Shown one piece after another: positions 7,840 to 15,211 of a stretch of DNA of 36,643 nucleotides. A program made the translations under genes and the position numbers. This stretch comes from JARRQJ01 sp037381915 (GTDB taxonomy: Bacteria > Pseudomonadota > Gammaproteobacteria > DRLM01), in NCBI GenBank assembly GCA_037381915.1, contig JARRQJ010000031.1:1-36643 (forward strand), read 5' to 3'. Below the pieces are notes generated by a model. The model searched no databases, had not been told where the DNA came from, and saw only the letters and a program-made list of their open reading frames with translations. Numbering within the stretch: the stretch's first letter is position 1; each line of letters starts with the position of its first letter.

Positions 7840-8010
7840 CGTCCGCGAAACCGGGTGGCTTTCTTTTGCGCGGCCAAAAGAAAGTCACCAACAAAAGGCC
7901 GCCCGGAGACGTGCGCCCCGCTAACGCGGGGTTCCCAGCGCTTCTCGCCGGTCTGGGCGCTCGCTTTTCTCCCAGCCCGCCTGCGATGCTCGGTGCCGCC
8001 AACGGGACTC
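7840..8010 (+). repeat. pseudo-coding intergenic repeat, plus-oriented copy
   Basis: It opens with a perfect 10-bp hairpin, CTTTCTTTTG (7859-7868) and CAAAAGAAAG (7875-7884). It continues through GC-rich sequence with CCCCGC-TAAC-GCGGGG, then CAGCGCTTCTCGCCGGTCTGGGCGCTCG, and a GATGCTCGGTGCCGCC end. Related sequence in the opposite orientation lies at 8190-8345. Short ORFs across it translate to the Phe-Phe-Cys-Ala-Ala-Lys-Arg-Lys type of text typical of repeats, not of a protein family I know. Confidence 0.65.
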
Positions 8011-8040
8011 GGGCACTACTCCAAAATGTGTCATGCTTTT

Positions 8041-8160
8041 CTCCCTCCCCTTCAAGGGGAGGGTCGGGGCGGGGATGGGGTTTTCAGTGATGGTTCAAGC
8101 ATCCGCAATACCTAACAAACCCCACCCCCATCCTAAGCTTCCCCCTGAGGGGGAAGGGAC
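8041..8160. repeat. C-rich hairpin repeat pair (family copy B)
   Basis: The left arm (8041-8084) is CTCCCCTTCAAGGGGAGGG followed by a G-rich tail ending ATGGGGTTTT. The right arm (8116-8160) reads AACCCCACCCCCATCC, then CCCCCTGAGGGGG. The two tails are complementary across a spacer of about 32 bp, so the unit can fold as a long cruciform with terminal hairpins. The same arrangement recurs at 10724-10890. Confidence 0.8.
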
Positions 8161-8189
8161 TTCCTATTCTTGAGCATGTCGTTGCTCTC

Positions 8190-8345
8190 AGGGACACCGT
8201 CTCGGCGTCTCGTCGGTGCAGCCGAGCACCGCGCGCGCCCAAAATGGCGAGGAGCGCAGGGCAGTCCGAAGGACCAAACCGTCGGGGCGTCTTTTCTTTG
8301 GACGAGCAAAGAAAAGGGGCTCGCCTGCGGCGCGAATCGCCGCCC
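8190..8345 (-). repeat. pseudo-coding intergenic repeat, minus-oriented copy
   Basis: Read on the minus strand, this stretch begins with the 10-bp hairpin CTTTTCTTTG (8291-8300) / CAAAGAAAAG (8307-8316). It then runs through CTGCGCTCCTCGCCATTTTGGGCGCGCG to GGTGCTCGGCTGC, the same order of elements as the plus copy at 7840-8010. The hairpin arms differ but pair perfectly in each copy, which implies compensatory change. With copy B between them, the three repeats fill most of the 688-bp gap 7767-8454; no gene is seen there. Confidence 0.65.
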
Positions 8346-8454
8346 CAAATCAAACCATCCCCGAAGGGGACACACTGTATTAAGAATCGGCTCAAATCAC
8401 CCGCTGTGTGGAAGATCGCCTTAAGTTGATCTTGTCCCCGCAGGGGATTCCTAT

Positions 8455-9312
8455 CTAGTTTCCGGAGAAACTCGCCTTCTTCTGCACCAACCGTCCCCTG
8501 CGATAATCGTCCAGGGCCTGTTCGATCTCCTCGCGGTTGGTCATGACGAAGGGGCCGTATTGCACGATGGGTTCATTTAGCGGATGGCCGGCCACCAGGA
8601 TGAAGTGCGTGCCGTGCTCGTTCGCCTTGACCTCGACCTCATCGCCGTTGCCCAGCACCGCCAGGTTATGGGTGTCCAGCACCGTACCGGCCACTTCGGC
8701 GTTGCCTTCGAACACATAGAGAAAGGCGGTCGTGCCCGGTTCGAGGGTGTGGCGGAATTCGCATCTGGTTTTCAAAGCCACGTCCAGGTATTGGACCCGA
8801 GTGTTGGGGTCGTGAATGGGGCTTTGCTGGTCGCCGTACTGTCCCATGATCACCTTCACCGTGCCGCCGTCGATCTCCGCGACGGGAAAGGACTCCGGTG
8901 AATACTCCTGATAACCCGGATCGCTCATTTTTTCCTGGGCGGGGAGGTTGATCCAAAGTTGGAAGCCGCGCATCAGGCCGTCGGTCTGTTGCGGCATCTC
9001 GGAGTGGATGATGCCGCTAGCGGCCTTCATCCACTGGGCGCCGCCGGCGCGCAGGTCGCCGCGGTTGCCCATGCTGTCCTGGTGCAGCATGTGGCCGTCC
9101 AGCATGTAGGTGAAGGTATTAAAGCCGCGGTGGGGATGATCGGGGAAGCCGGCAATGTAATCCTTGGGATCGTTGTTGCTGAAGTGGTCCAGCATCAGGA
9201 ACGGATCAAGGTGGCGCAGGGCAGGGGTCCCGATGGTGCGATGCACCAGGACCCCGGCGCCTTCGGAGACGGGTATCGCGGCGATGCGTTTGCTAATGGT
9301 ACGTTGAGCCAT
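8455..9312 (-). CDS. pirin family protein
   Basis: 285 residues, bicupin. The start is taken at the ATG at 9312 (MAQRTISKR), which has GAGG about 9 nt upstream; an in-frame ATG 21 codons earlier precedes sequence that is not family-like. The N-terminal cupin carries the pirin metal ligands H59 and H61 (FPDHPHRGF), H103 and E105 (GIIHSEMP). This is the canonical three-His-one-Glu Fe site. The C-terminal cupin (about 150-270) ends in GPFVMTNREEIEQALDDY, a typical pirin tail. Bacterial pirins include quercetin 2,3-dioxygenases and metabolic modulators; substrate and role cannot be told here. It is divergent from argG, with 129 bp between starts. Confidence 0.93.
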   Translation of the reverse strand: MAQRTISKRIAAIPVSEGAGVLVHRTIGTPALRHLDPFLMLDHFSNNDPKDYIAGFPDHPHRGFNTFTYMLDGHMLHQDSMGNRGDLRAGGAQWMKAASGIIHSEMPQQTDGLMRGFQLWINLPAQEKMSDPGYQEYSPESFPVAEIDGGTVKVIMGQYGDQQSPIHDPNTRVQYLDVALKTRCEFRHTLEPGTTAFLYVFEGNAEVAGTVLDTHNLAVLGNGDEVEVKANEHGTHFILVAGHPLNEPIVQYGPFVMTNREEIEQALDDYRRGRLVQKKASFSGN

Positions 9313-9399
9313 AGTGGACCTCGCGCGGTCAGTTATTGTGGGCGTTATTGTCCCACGAAGGGGGGTGGAAAGCACAGGGCGGGGAGTCGGCCTTTCGGC

Positions 9400-9405
9400 T
9401 ATAAT
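9400..9405 (+). promoter_or_regulatory. -10-like TATAAT before argG
   Basis: A perfect TATAAT hexamer lies 36 nt upstream of the argG ATG, just after a short GGCC-TTTC-GGCT inverted repeat. No recognisable -35 lies 16-18 nt upstream, so an activator or an extended context would be needed. It is a candidate only. Confidence 0.4.
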
Positions 9406-9441
9406 AGCCTTCCTTCAGGATCAGGCTCACGGGATTTTCGT

Positions 9442-10659
9442 ATGTCGCAAACGTCGGTGAAAAAGGTGGTGTTGGCCTATTCGGGCGGGCTGGATACCTC
9501 GGTGATATTGAAATGGTTGCAGGAGACCTACGGCTGCGAGGTGGTAACCTTCACCGCCGATATCGGTCAGGGCGAGGAGGTGGAGCCGGCCCGCGCCAAG
9601 GCCCGCCAGATGGGTGTCACGGAGGTCTATATCGACGATCTGCGCGAGGAATTCGTGCGGGATTTCGTGTTCCCCATGTTTCGCGCCAATACCTTGTACG
9701 AAGGAGAATATCTGCTCGGCACCTCCATCGCCCGGCCCTTGATTGCCAAGCGCCAGATCGAGATCGCCCGGGAGGTGGGCGCCGACGCGGTGTCCCACGG
9801 CGCCACCGGCAAGGGCAATGACCAGGTGCGTTTCGAACTGGGCTACTATGGCTTGAAACCCGACGTGCAGGTCATCGCGCCGTGGCGCGAATGGGACCTG
9901 TCGTCGCGGGAGAAACTGCTGACTTACGCCGAACAGCATGGCATCCCTATCGAAAAGAAAAAGGGCCAGCGCTCGCCCTATTCCATGGACGCCAACCTGC
10001 TGCACATCTCCTATGAGGGCGGCATCCTGGAAGATCCGTGGGCGGAGGCCGAGGAGGACATGTGGCGCTGGTCGGTATCCCCGGAGAAAGCCCCCGACCG
10101 GGCCGAGTATGTGGAGTTGAGTTATCGGCAGGGCGACATCGTGGCCGTGGACGGCGCGGCCATGAGTCCGGCGGCGCTACTGGCGCATTTGAATAAACTG
10201 GGTGGCAAACACGGCGTCGGCCGCGCCGACATCGTGGAGAACCGCTACGTAGGCATGAAGTCCCGCGGCTGTTACGAAACGCCGGGCGGCACCATCATGT
10301 TGAAGGCCCATCGCGCCATGGAATCCCTGACCCTGGATCGCGAAGTCGCGCATCTCAAGGATGAGTTGATGCCGCGCTACGCCACTCTGATCTATAACGG
10401 CTACTGGTGGAGCCCGGAGCGCAGGATGATGCAGAGCATGATCGACGCCTCCCAGGTGAGCGTCAACGGCGTGGTGCGCCTGAAGCTCTACAAAGGCAGC
10501 GTGAGCGTGGTGGGCCGCAAGTCCGACGACAGTCTATTCGATGCCAGCATCGCCACCTTCGAGGACGACGCCGGCGCCTACGATCAGCAGGATGCCGCGG
10601 GCTTTATCAAGCTCAACGCCCTGCGTATGCGCATCGCGGCCAGGAAGGGGCGGAAGTAG
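9442..10659 (+). CDS. argG: argininosuccinate synthase
   Basis: 405 residues, normal length for the family. It joins citrulline and aspartate with ATP in arginine synthesis. The ATP pyrophosphatase P-loop AYSGGLDTSV is at 12-21. Further conserved blocks are ADIGQGEE, SHGATGKGNDQVRFE, PYSMDANLLHISYEGG, KSRGCYETPGGTI and the C-terminal KLYKGSV. The ATG at 9442 (MSQTSVKK) matches the family start; the open frame continues about 160 codons upstream, opposite the pirin gene, and that part is shadow. No strong Shine-Dalgarno is visible. Other arg genes are absent from the window, so it is transcribed alone. Confidence 0.97.
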   Translation: MSQTSVKKVVLAYSGGLDTSVILKWLQETYGCEVVTFTADIGQGEEVEPARAKARQMGVTEVYIDDLREEFVRDFVFPMFRANTLYEGEYLLGTSIARPLIAKRQIEIAREVGADAVSHGATGKGNDQVRFELGYYGLKPDVQVIAPWREWDLSSREKLLTYAEQHGIPIEKKKGQRSPYSMDANLLHISYEGGILEDPWAEAEEDMWRWSVSPEKAPDRAEYVELSYRQGDIVAVDGAAMSPAALLAHLNKLGGKHGVGRADIVENRYVGMKSRGCYETPGGTIMLKAHRAMESLTLDREVAHLKDELMPRYATLIYNGYWWSPERRMMQSMIDASQVSVNGVVRLKLYKGSVSVVGRKSDDSLFDASIATFEDDAGAYDQQDAAGFIKLNALRMRIAARKGRK

Positions 10660-10723
10660 AGCGGGACAATTCGAGCAGGGTGTGTTGGGAACAGCTGAAT
10701 AGTTAAGTAACCGCTGATCTATT

Positions 10724-10890
10724 CACCCTCCCCTTCAAGGGGAGGGTTGGGGAGGGGATGGGGTTTTGAACGGCTACAATACATTCAATCAGTTAATAAC
10801 CCCACCCCCATCCTGTATCCTGCCCCGGGTGCACGAAAACGTCCACCGGACCTTTTCCTTTTCCACCTCACCCCCCTGAGGGGGAAGGGA
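10724..10890. repeat. composite C-rich repeat pair (family copy C)
   Basis: The left arm (10724-10768) has ACCCTCCCCTTCAAGGGG and ends GGGGATGGGGTTTTGAA. The right arm begins AACCCCACCCCCATCC at 10798, carries an inserted segment containing CACCGGACCTTTTCCT, and ends CCCCCTGAGGGGGAAGGGAC. On the minus strand the right arm parallels 34141-34266. The 553-bp gap 10660-11212 holds this copy and copies at 10967-11010 and 11095-11128; no gene is seen there. Confidence 0.8.
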
Positions 10891-10966
10891 CGAATTAATC
10901 AGGGCTTGCTTAATATTGATTGCTTCTCTCTGCGGTAGTGAGGCAGGGTGGGAAATATTTTTCCCC

Positions 10967-11010
10967 GACCCCATCCACCTCCCGGCCTCCCCCTTGAAGG
11001 GGGAGCAGGA
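10967..11010 (+). repeat. C-rich hairpin repeat (family copy D)
   Basis: The stretch contains CCTCCCGGCCTCCCCCTTGA followed directly by AGGGGGAG, the same head as at positions 1-38 and 34294-34332, but without the 150-bp hairpin tail that follows in those two places. Confidence 0.75.
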
Positions 11011-11094
11011 GCTTGCTCCGGTATGAGTGAGCGTGGATGTCGCCGATTATCGGTGAACGAGATCGTGACAAACTGGAGTGGGCCGCTTCATATT

Positions 11095-11128
11095 TTCCCC
11101 TCTTCTTCAAGGGGAGGGGATGGGGTAT
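11095..11128 (+). repeat. C-rich hairpin repeat (family copy E, short)
   Basis: CCCCTCTTCTTCAAGGGGAG followed by GGGATGGGG. It is a shortened single arm of the family with a mismatched stem, about 85 bp upstream of the gloA ribosome site. Confidence 0.65.
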
Positions 11129-11212
11129 TCCTCAGCCGAATCACCGGCGGTTCTTGCAGAATGTCCCAATCAGTTATCTATGGTGATAGTCTATTAATGA
11201 AGGAGGACAACC

Positions 11213-11596
11213 ATGCGTATCTTGCACACCATGATTCGCGTCGGTGACCTGGAACGCTCCCTGCGTTTTTATACCGAAGTTCTGGGCATGCGCCTGTTGC
11301 GGCGCAAGGATTATCCCGACGGCAAGTTCACCCTGGCCTTTGTCGGTTACGGCGAGGAAGCGGACGAAGCGGTGATCGAACTGACTTACAATTGGGATGT
11401 GGATCGTTACGAGCCGGGTGACGCCTTCGGTCACATCGCCATCGGTGTCGAGGACATCAATCAGACCTGTGCGGAAATCAAGCGACGCGGCGGCAAAGTG
11501 GTTCGCGAACCGGGACCGATGAAACACGGCACCACGGTCATTGCATTTGTAGAAGATCCGGACGGTTACAAGCTGGAGTTGATAGAGGGGAGATGA
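11213..11596 (+). CDS. gloA: lactoylglutathione lyase (glyoxalase I)
   Basis: 127 residues. It isomerises the methylglyoxal-glutathione hemithioacetal to S-lactoylglutathione. The metal ligands H5, E56, H74 and E122 fall exactly at the positions of the nickel-type Escherichia coli enzyme, and the short length without the extra loops also indicates the Ni/Co class. A strong AAGGAGGACAACC site precedes the ATG. Its stop codon overlaps the ATG of a small ORF (11593-11766). The rest of the glyoxalase pathway is not in the window. Confidence 0.96.
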   Translation: MRILHTMIRVGDLERSLRFYTEVLGMRLLRRKDYPDGKFTLAFVGYGEEADEAVIELTYNWDVDRYEPGDAFGHIAIGVEDINQTCAEIKRRGGKVVREPGPMKHGTTVIAFVEDPDGYKLELIEGR

Positions 11597-11766
11597 CGGC
11601 TGCTCAAAGGGGGTATGGAGAACCCGCCCATCACGGCCTGAGCCGTATCTTTAACTGCCGGCAGCCGCGTAGTTGGCCGCCTGCAGCGCCACTGAGGCCG
11701 GCCAATCCCATAGACGACTGTATCATCAGTTTGACGACGGATCCGGAGGAACTGCGGGAGGGGTGA
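11593..11766 (+). CDS. 57-residue ORF overlapping the gloA stop
   Basis: The ATG shares ATGA with the gloA stop codon, the same coupling used by several confirmed gene pairs in this window. The product starts MTAAQRGYGE, has a Pro-rich middle (about 24-39: PRSWPPAAPLRPANP) and ends DDCIISLTTDPEELREG. It has no membrane segment and no family I recognise. The acidic, helix-like end reads like real protein, but a minus-strand ORF overlaps the same stretch and no independent evidence exists. The remaining 208 bp to the next gene hold an ATGTGCT/AGCACAT hairpin (11878-11893) and a TATAAT (11923-11928), and no other gene that I can support. Confidence 0.4.
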   Translation: MTAAQRGYGEPAHHGLSRIFNCRQPRSWPPAAPLRPANPIDDCIISLTTDPEELREG

Positions 11767-11922
11767 GACGCGGAAGTGAACGCGTATATCAAAAGGATCA
11801 CGAAGACGTGGAAATCTGCCGCGTTAGCTTCCGCCGATACATGCCCAAGCGCCATTTGACCACCGATCACTCGCTGCATGTGCTGAAGCACATCGGCCAG
11901 GGTCCGTACCGTCGTCTTTCCA

Positions 11923-11928
11923 TATAAT
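11923..11928 (+). promoter_or_regulatory. -10-like TATAAT before the HIT gene
   Basis: A perfect TATAAT lies 46 nt upstream of the HIT-protein ATG. No convincing -35 hexamer lies at normal spacing, so it is a weak candidate for the promoter of that gene. Confidence 0.35.
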
Positions 11929-11974
11929 CTGCAATGGATGTGAGCGGCGCCGCTATGCGAAAGCCTTCAATCAT

Positions 11975-12394
11975 ATGACGGATACCCTTTGCCCGCTTTG
12001 CCGGCGCGACGCCGATGACCCGCTGTGGAAGGACGCGCACTGCCGCGTGCTGCTCACGCCGCAGCCGGGGTACCCCGGGTTCTGCCGGGTGATCTGGCAC
12101 GATCACGTGGGCGAGATGACCGATCTTTCCGAGGCGCAGCGCGGGCATTTGATGGCGGTGGTATGGGGGGTAGAGGCCGCGCTGCGTGAGCTGCTGCGGC
12201 CCGCCAAGATCAATCTGGCGTCATTGGGCAATCAGGTCCCCCATCTCCATTGGCACGTCATTCCCCGTTTCGACGATGACGCCCACTTTCCCGACGCGGT
12301 GTGGGCGCGGCCGCGGCGGGAGGGTGTGGCACACCCGGTGGACCGCAAGGCGCTGATGCGGGCGTTGCAGCGGCGTCTTTTGATACGTGGCTGA
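11975..12394 (+). CDS. HIT-family (histidine triad) protein
   Basis: 139 residues. The nucleotide-hydrolase/transferase signature is HLHWHVIP, with H90, H92 and H94. An N-terminal C6-x-x-C9 pair (CPLCRR) is common in HIT proteins and may bind zinc. The conserved SLGNQVPHLHWHVIPRF block is intact. HIT proteins cleave the phosphoramidate or phosphoanhydride bond of nucleotide conjugates; the substrate here is unknown. The gene stands alone, with repeat sequence behind it. Confidence 0.92.
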   Translation: MTDTLCPLCRRDADDPLWKDAHCRVLLTPQPGYPGFCRVIWHDHVGEMTDLSEAQRGHLMAVVWGVEAALRELLRPAKINLASLGNQVPHLHWHVIPRFDDDAHFPDAVWARPRREGVAHPVDRKALMRALQRRLLIRG

Positions 12395-12415
12395 GGATTT
12401 GTCAGCGCGGTACTA

Positions 12416-12547
12416 ACCCCCTCTCCCTCAGGGACCTCGGTGCCCCCTGTGGGTAGAGGGTAGGGGTGAGGGGATAAATACTAGATCTTCAATTCCCTCA
12501 TCCTGTCCTTCTACCCTAAAGGGCATAAATCCCGGAGGGAGAAGGGA
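12416..12547. repeat. C-rich repeat pair, CTCTCCC variant (family copy F)
   Basis: The left arm reads ACCCCCTCTCCCTCAGGGA and continues to GGTAGAGGGTAGGGGTGAGG. The right arm, CCCTCATCCTGTCC to CCCGGAGGGAGAAGGGA, is partly complementary. This is the subtype from which the in-frame copy inside metG (21408-21443) appears to derive. It fills most of the gap between the HIT gene and gcvR; no gene is seen there. Confidence 0.75.
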
Positions 12548-12590
12548 CCGTTATTCGGAGTTCAAAAGCAGATGATACAGAGAGAGGTAT

Positions 12591-13124
12591 TCAATCCCGC
12601 GCCGTCTCGAAGCTGGCGTCGAGATTGAGTTCGTCGCAGAATTCGATGAAGGTCTCCCGCAGGCTGCTGATGGATACGGCGTCCGGCACGGCCACGGTCA
12701 TCGACAGGGAGAACATGGTCGTCCCGGTATGCGGCGCGGCGTAGGTCTGCGTTTCCAGCTCCTCGATGTTGATATTCTGCCTGGAGAAGAATTCCGTGAT
12801 GGGATGCACGATGCCGGGATGATCCATGGCCACCACCTCGACACGGTAGGGCAGCCAGCGCTGTTCGGCCACACGCGGCGTGGTAGGTTTGGCGGTGATG
12901 CTGAGATGCAGCTCTTCCTCCAGCACCGGCAGGCGCTGCTGCATGGCGGCGACTGCCTCTTCGCTGCCGTTGATCAACAGGATCAGGGCGAACTCGCCGC
13001 CCAATACCGCCATGCGGCTGTTGGTGATGTTGCAACCACTGTCCAGGGCCGCCTTGGACAGGGTATTGACGATGCCGGGGCGGTCCTTGCCCTGGGCGGA
13101 GATCACCAGATATGTATCGCTCAT
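12591..13124 (-). CDS. gcvR: glycine cleavage system transcriptional repressor-type protein
   Basis: 177 residues with two ACT domains: about 5-75 (LVISAQGKDRPGIVNTLSKA...) and about 93-165 (YRVEVVAMDHPGIVHPITEF...). Both carry the D-x-P-G-I-V ligand loop. Length and arrangement match GcvR, which in enteric bacteria binds GcvA in response to glycine and represses the gcv operon. No gcv gene or gcvA is nearby, so the target is inferred from the family alone. The next gene upstream on the same strand is a DUF1841 protein, 72 bp away. Confidence 0.88.
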   Translation of the reverse strand: MSDTYLVISAQGKDRPGIVNTLSKAALDSGCNITNSRMAVLGGEFALILLINGSEEAVAAMQQRLPVLEEELHLSITAKPTTPRVAEQRWLPYRVEVVAMDHPGIVHPITEFFSRQNINIEELETQTYAAPHTGTTMFSLSMTVAVPDAVSISSLRETFIEFCDELNLDASFETARD

Positions 13125-13196
13125 GTCATGTTCACCGTAATATGAAAGCCGTCATTATGGTAACGGCGGCGCGTGCTTATTACCAATGGCGGGTTG

Positions 13197-13619
13197 CTAC
13201 AGTCTGCGCAGTCGTTCCAGATAGACGTCTTCATCGGGCGCCGTGCTGTTACGTTGCGCCTCCCAGATGCCTTCCGCCAGGCATTCCGCCATGCGATGCT
13301 CGACGTCGTGGGGATCGGCATGACGTTGCATGAGTTGCCGATAGACGTCGCGGATGCCGACGGGACGATCGGATGCCAGCTGTTCCTGGATGGCGATGTG
13401 CAGGCCCATGTGGAGGAAGGGGTTGGTTTGTCCGGATTCCGGCGCGTAGTCCCGGGTCAGCGTGGCGGGATCTTCGAGCAGCTGATGATACTCGGGATGC
13501 TCGGCAACGACGCGCGCCACTATCTCTTCCAAAGGGTGCAGCGCGGCCCCTTCGCGCTGTTTGCGCCATGCCTCGCAGAATAAACGCCGGTATTGGACGG
13601 GATCGTTGCCGTAGATCAT
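13197..13619 (-). CDS. DUF1841 family protein
   Basis: 140 residues from the ATG at 13619 (MIYGNDPVQYRRLF), the normal start of this family; the open frame extends 33 codons further but that part lacks family character. Conserved features are YGNDPVQYRRLFCEAW, the HPLEEIVARVVAEHPEYH block and NPFLHMGLHIAIQEQ. It is soluble, with no signal or membrane segment. The function of DUF1841 is unknown; the histidine- and acid-rich conserved blocks are suggestive of metal binding but nothing more. AAGG lies about 14 nt upstream, a weak ribosome site. Confidence 0.88.
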   Translation of the reverse strand: MIYGNDPVQYRRLFCEAWRKQREGAALHPLEEIVARVVAEHPEYHQLLEDPATLTRDYAPESGQTNPFLHMGLHIAIQEQLASDRPVGIRDVYRQLMQRHADPHDVEHRMAECLAEGIWEAQRNSTAPDEDVYLERLRRL

Positions 13620-13711
13620 GATAACAATAACCTTGCTTGGTCGCTTGCAGTCCCATTCTCGCCGCAAAGATGCAGAGTGTACAAATAATTTTTGTGACAG
13701 GCCCGGGTCAT

Positions 13712-13785
13712 CCGTCATTCCGGCACACGCCGGAATCCCGTGTCCTCAGATACTTCCTGGATACCGGCTTTTAACGGCATGACGG
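13712..13785. repeat. CGTCA...TGACG small inverted-repeat element (74 bp)
   Basis: The ends are CCGTCATTCCGGC (13712-13724) and GGCATGACGG (13776-13785), nearly perfect inverted repeats. The inside also carries CCGGAATCCCGTG and CTGGATACCGGC, giving secondary hairpins. It is related to elements at 20012-20118 and 16935-16981. It resembles the small non-autonomous palindromic elements scattered in proteobacterial intergenic regions. Confidence 0.7.
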
Positions 13786-13867
13786 AACACGCATTTGACC
13801 GGGGTTCCCTCAGCTCTGGTCCGGGGGGCAAGTTCAATCGCCGCCTTTTTGATAATAGTTGATAGGC

Positions 13868-14503
13868 CTAAGCTGTGATCTTATCAGGATATTCGCACAG
13901 ATCGCGGATGATGCAGGTCACGCAGTGCGGTTTGCGCGCCGTGCACACGTAACGGCCGTGCAGGATCAGCCAGTGATGGGCGTCATGCCTGAACGGTTTC
14001 GGCACCGCTTCCAGTAATTGCTTCTCCACCGCCAGCGGTGTCTTGCCGGCGGCGAGGCCGATACGATTGGCAACGCGGAAGATATGGGTGTCCACCGCGA
14101 TGGTGGGTTGGCCGAAGGCGGTGTTGAGGATGACGTTGGCGGTCTTGCGGCCGACGCCGGGCAGGGCCTCCAGGGACGCGCGGTCGTCAGGGACTTTGCC
14201 CTGGTGCTTTTCCACCAGCAGGCGGCAGGTTGCCATGATGTTCTTGGCCTTGGCGTTGAACAGGCCGATGGTCTTGATGTATTCCTTCAGGCCCGCTTCG
14301 CCCAGCGTCAAGATGGCCCGCGGCGTGTTGGCGACCTTGAACAGTTTAGTGGTGGCCTTGTTGACGCCTTTGTCCGTGGCCTGCGCCGAGAGAATGACCG
14401 CTACCAGTAATTCGAAGGGCGTGCGGTAATGCAGCTCGGTGGTGGGGGCGGGATTGGCGGCCTTGAGGCGCTCGAAAATCTTGCGGCGTTTTCCGGCGTC
14501 CAT
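13868..14503 (-). CDS. nth: endonuclease III (DNA glycosylase/AP lyase)
   Basis: 211 residues. It removes oxidised pyrimidines and nicks abasic sites in base-excision repair. The helix-hairpin-helix LPGVGRKTAN holds catalytic K120, and D138 lies in AVDTHIFRVANR. The C-terminal [4Fe-4S] loop has C187, C194, C197 and C203 (C-x6-C-x2-C-x5-C). All match E. coli numbering. It lies 18 nt behind rnfE as the last gene of the Rnf operon, the usual gammaproteobacterial arrangement. Confidence 0.97.
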   Translation of the reverse strand: MDAGKRRKIFERLKAANPAPTTELHYRTPFELLVAVILSAQATDKGVNKATTKLFKVANTPRAILTLGEAGLKEYIKTIGLFNAKAKNIMATCRLLVEKHQGKVPDDRASLEALPGVGRKTANVILNTAFGQPTIAVDTHIFRVANRIGLAAGKTPLAVEKQLLEAVPKPFRHDAHHWLILHGRYVCTARKPHCVTCIIRDLCEYPDKITA

Positions 14504-14521
14504 CCCGATGCGGTGCCCGCG

Positions 14522-15211
14522 CTAGGCGTGGGTGTGGGCGGCGTAGCGGGCCGAGGTCGGCGCGGGCAGGGCCCTGCGCCTGGCGTCGATGGCGTTCTTC
14601 AGGGCGATGAGCAGCCCCAGTCCGATGAAGGCGCCGGGCGGCAGGATCGCCAGCAGGAAGCCGTGGTAATCGCTGAACACGGTGACGGTCATCCACTTGG
14701 CGCCGGGGCCGAACATCAATTGTGCCTGGGAGAACAAGGTACCCTTGCCCAAGACCTCGCGCATGGCGCCCAGGGCGACCAGCACCCCGGTGAAACCTAT
14801 ACCCATGAACAAGCCGTCGAGGAGGGAAGGCAGCGGTGCGTTCTTGGAGGCGAAGGCCTCGGCGCGCGCCAGGATGTTGCAGTTGGTGACGATGAGCGGG
14901 ATGAAGATTCCCAGGATCAGGTACAACTCGTGAAAGTAGGCGTTCATCGCCAGCTCGATGGCGGTGACGATGGCGGCAATGAGCATGACGAACACCGGGA
15001 TACGGATCTCCGAGGTCACCTGATTGCGGATCAGGGAGACGGTGAGATTGGTCAGCACCAGGGTCAGGGTGGTGGCCAGGCCCAGGCCCAGGGCGTTGAC
15101 CACGGTGGAACTGACCGCCAGCAGCGGGCACAGGCCGAGGATCTGGACCAGGGCCGGATTGTTGTGCCACAGGCCGTTGCGGATGATGGTGCCGTAATCG
15201 TTGTCAGCCAT
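14522..15211 (-). CDS. rnfE: Rnf electron transport complex subunit E
   Basis: 229 residues with about six membrane helices. It belongs to the RnfA/RnfE/NqrD/NqrE family: ALVQILGLCPLLAVSSTVVNALGLG at the start, LGIFIPLIVTNCNILARAEAFA in the middle. The conserved half-helix cysteines (C28 in GLCPLL and the TNC cysteine) form the intramembrane iron site with RnfA in this family. It overlaps rnfG by 8 nt. It is part of the membrane core that couples ferredoxin/NADH electron transfer to ion movement or, in relatives of E. coli, to SoxR reduction. Confidence 0.96.
   Translation of the reverse strand: MADNDYGTIIRNGLWHNNPALVQILGLCPLLAVSSTVVNALGLGLATTLTLVLTNLTVSLIRNQVTSEIRIPVFVMLIAAIVTAIELAMNAYFHELYLILGIFIPLIVTNCNILARAEAFASKNAPLPSLLDGLFMGIGFTGVLVALGAMREVLGKGTLFSQAQLMFGPGAKWMTVTVFSDYHGFLLAILPPGAFIGLGLLIALKNAIDARRRALPAPTSARYAAHTHA

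Noticed and set aside
7767..8454. Short ORFs on both strands between sortase and pirin
   Set aside because: They follow the repeat elements and their hairpins and give repeat-type translations, so they are not annotated as genes.
8959..9441. 160-codon N-terminal extension of argG
   Set aside because: The open frame runs through the divergent pirin gene. Family-like sequence begins only at 9442.
10660..11212. Regularly spaced palindromes suggesting a CRISPR array
   Set aside because: Units differ in length and orientation, spacing is irregular and no cas gene is present. They are dispersed hairpin repeats.
11631..11891. Minus-strand 86-codon ORF behind gloA
   Set aside because: It has no family resemblance, no ribosome site and a mixed hydrophobic/Ser-rich text. 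It overlaps the better-placed 57-residue ORF on the other strand.
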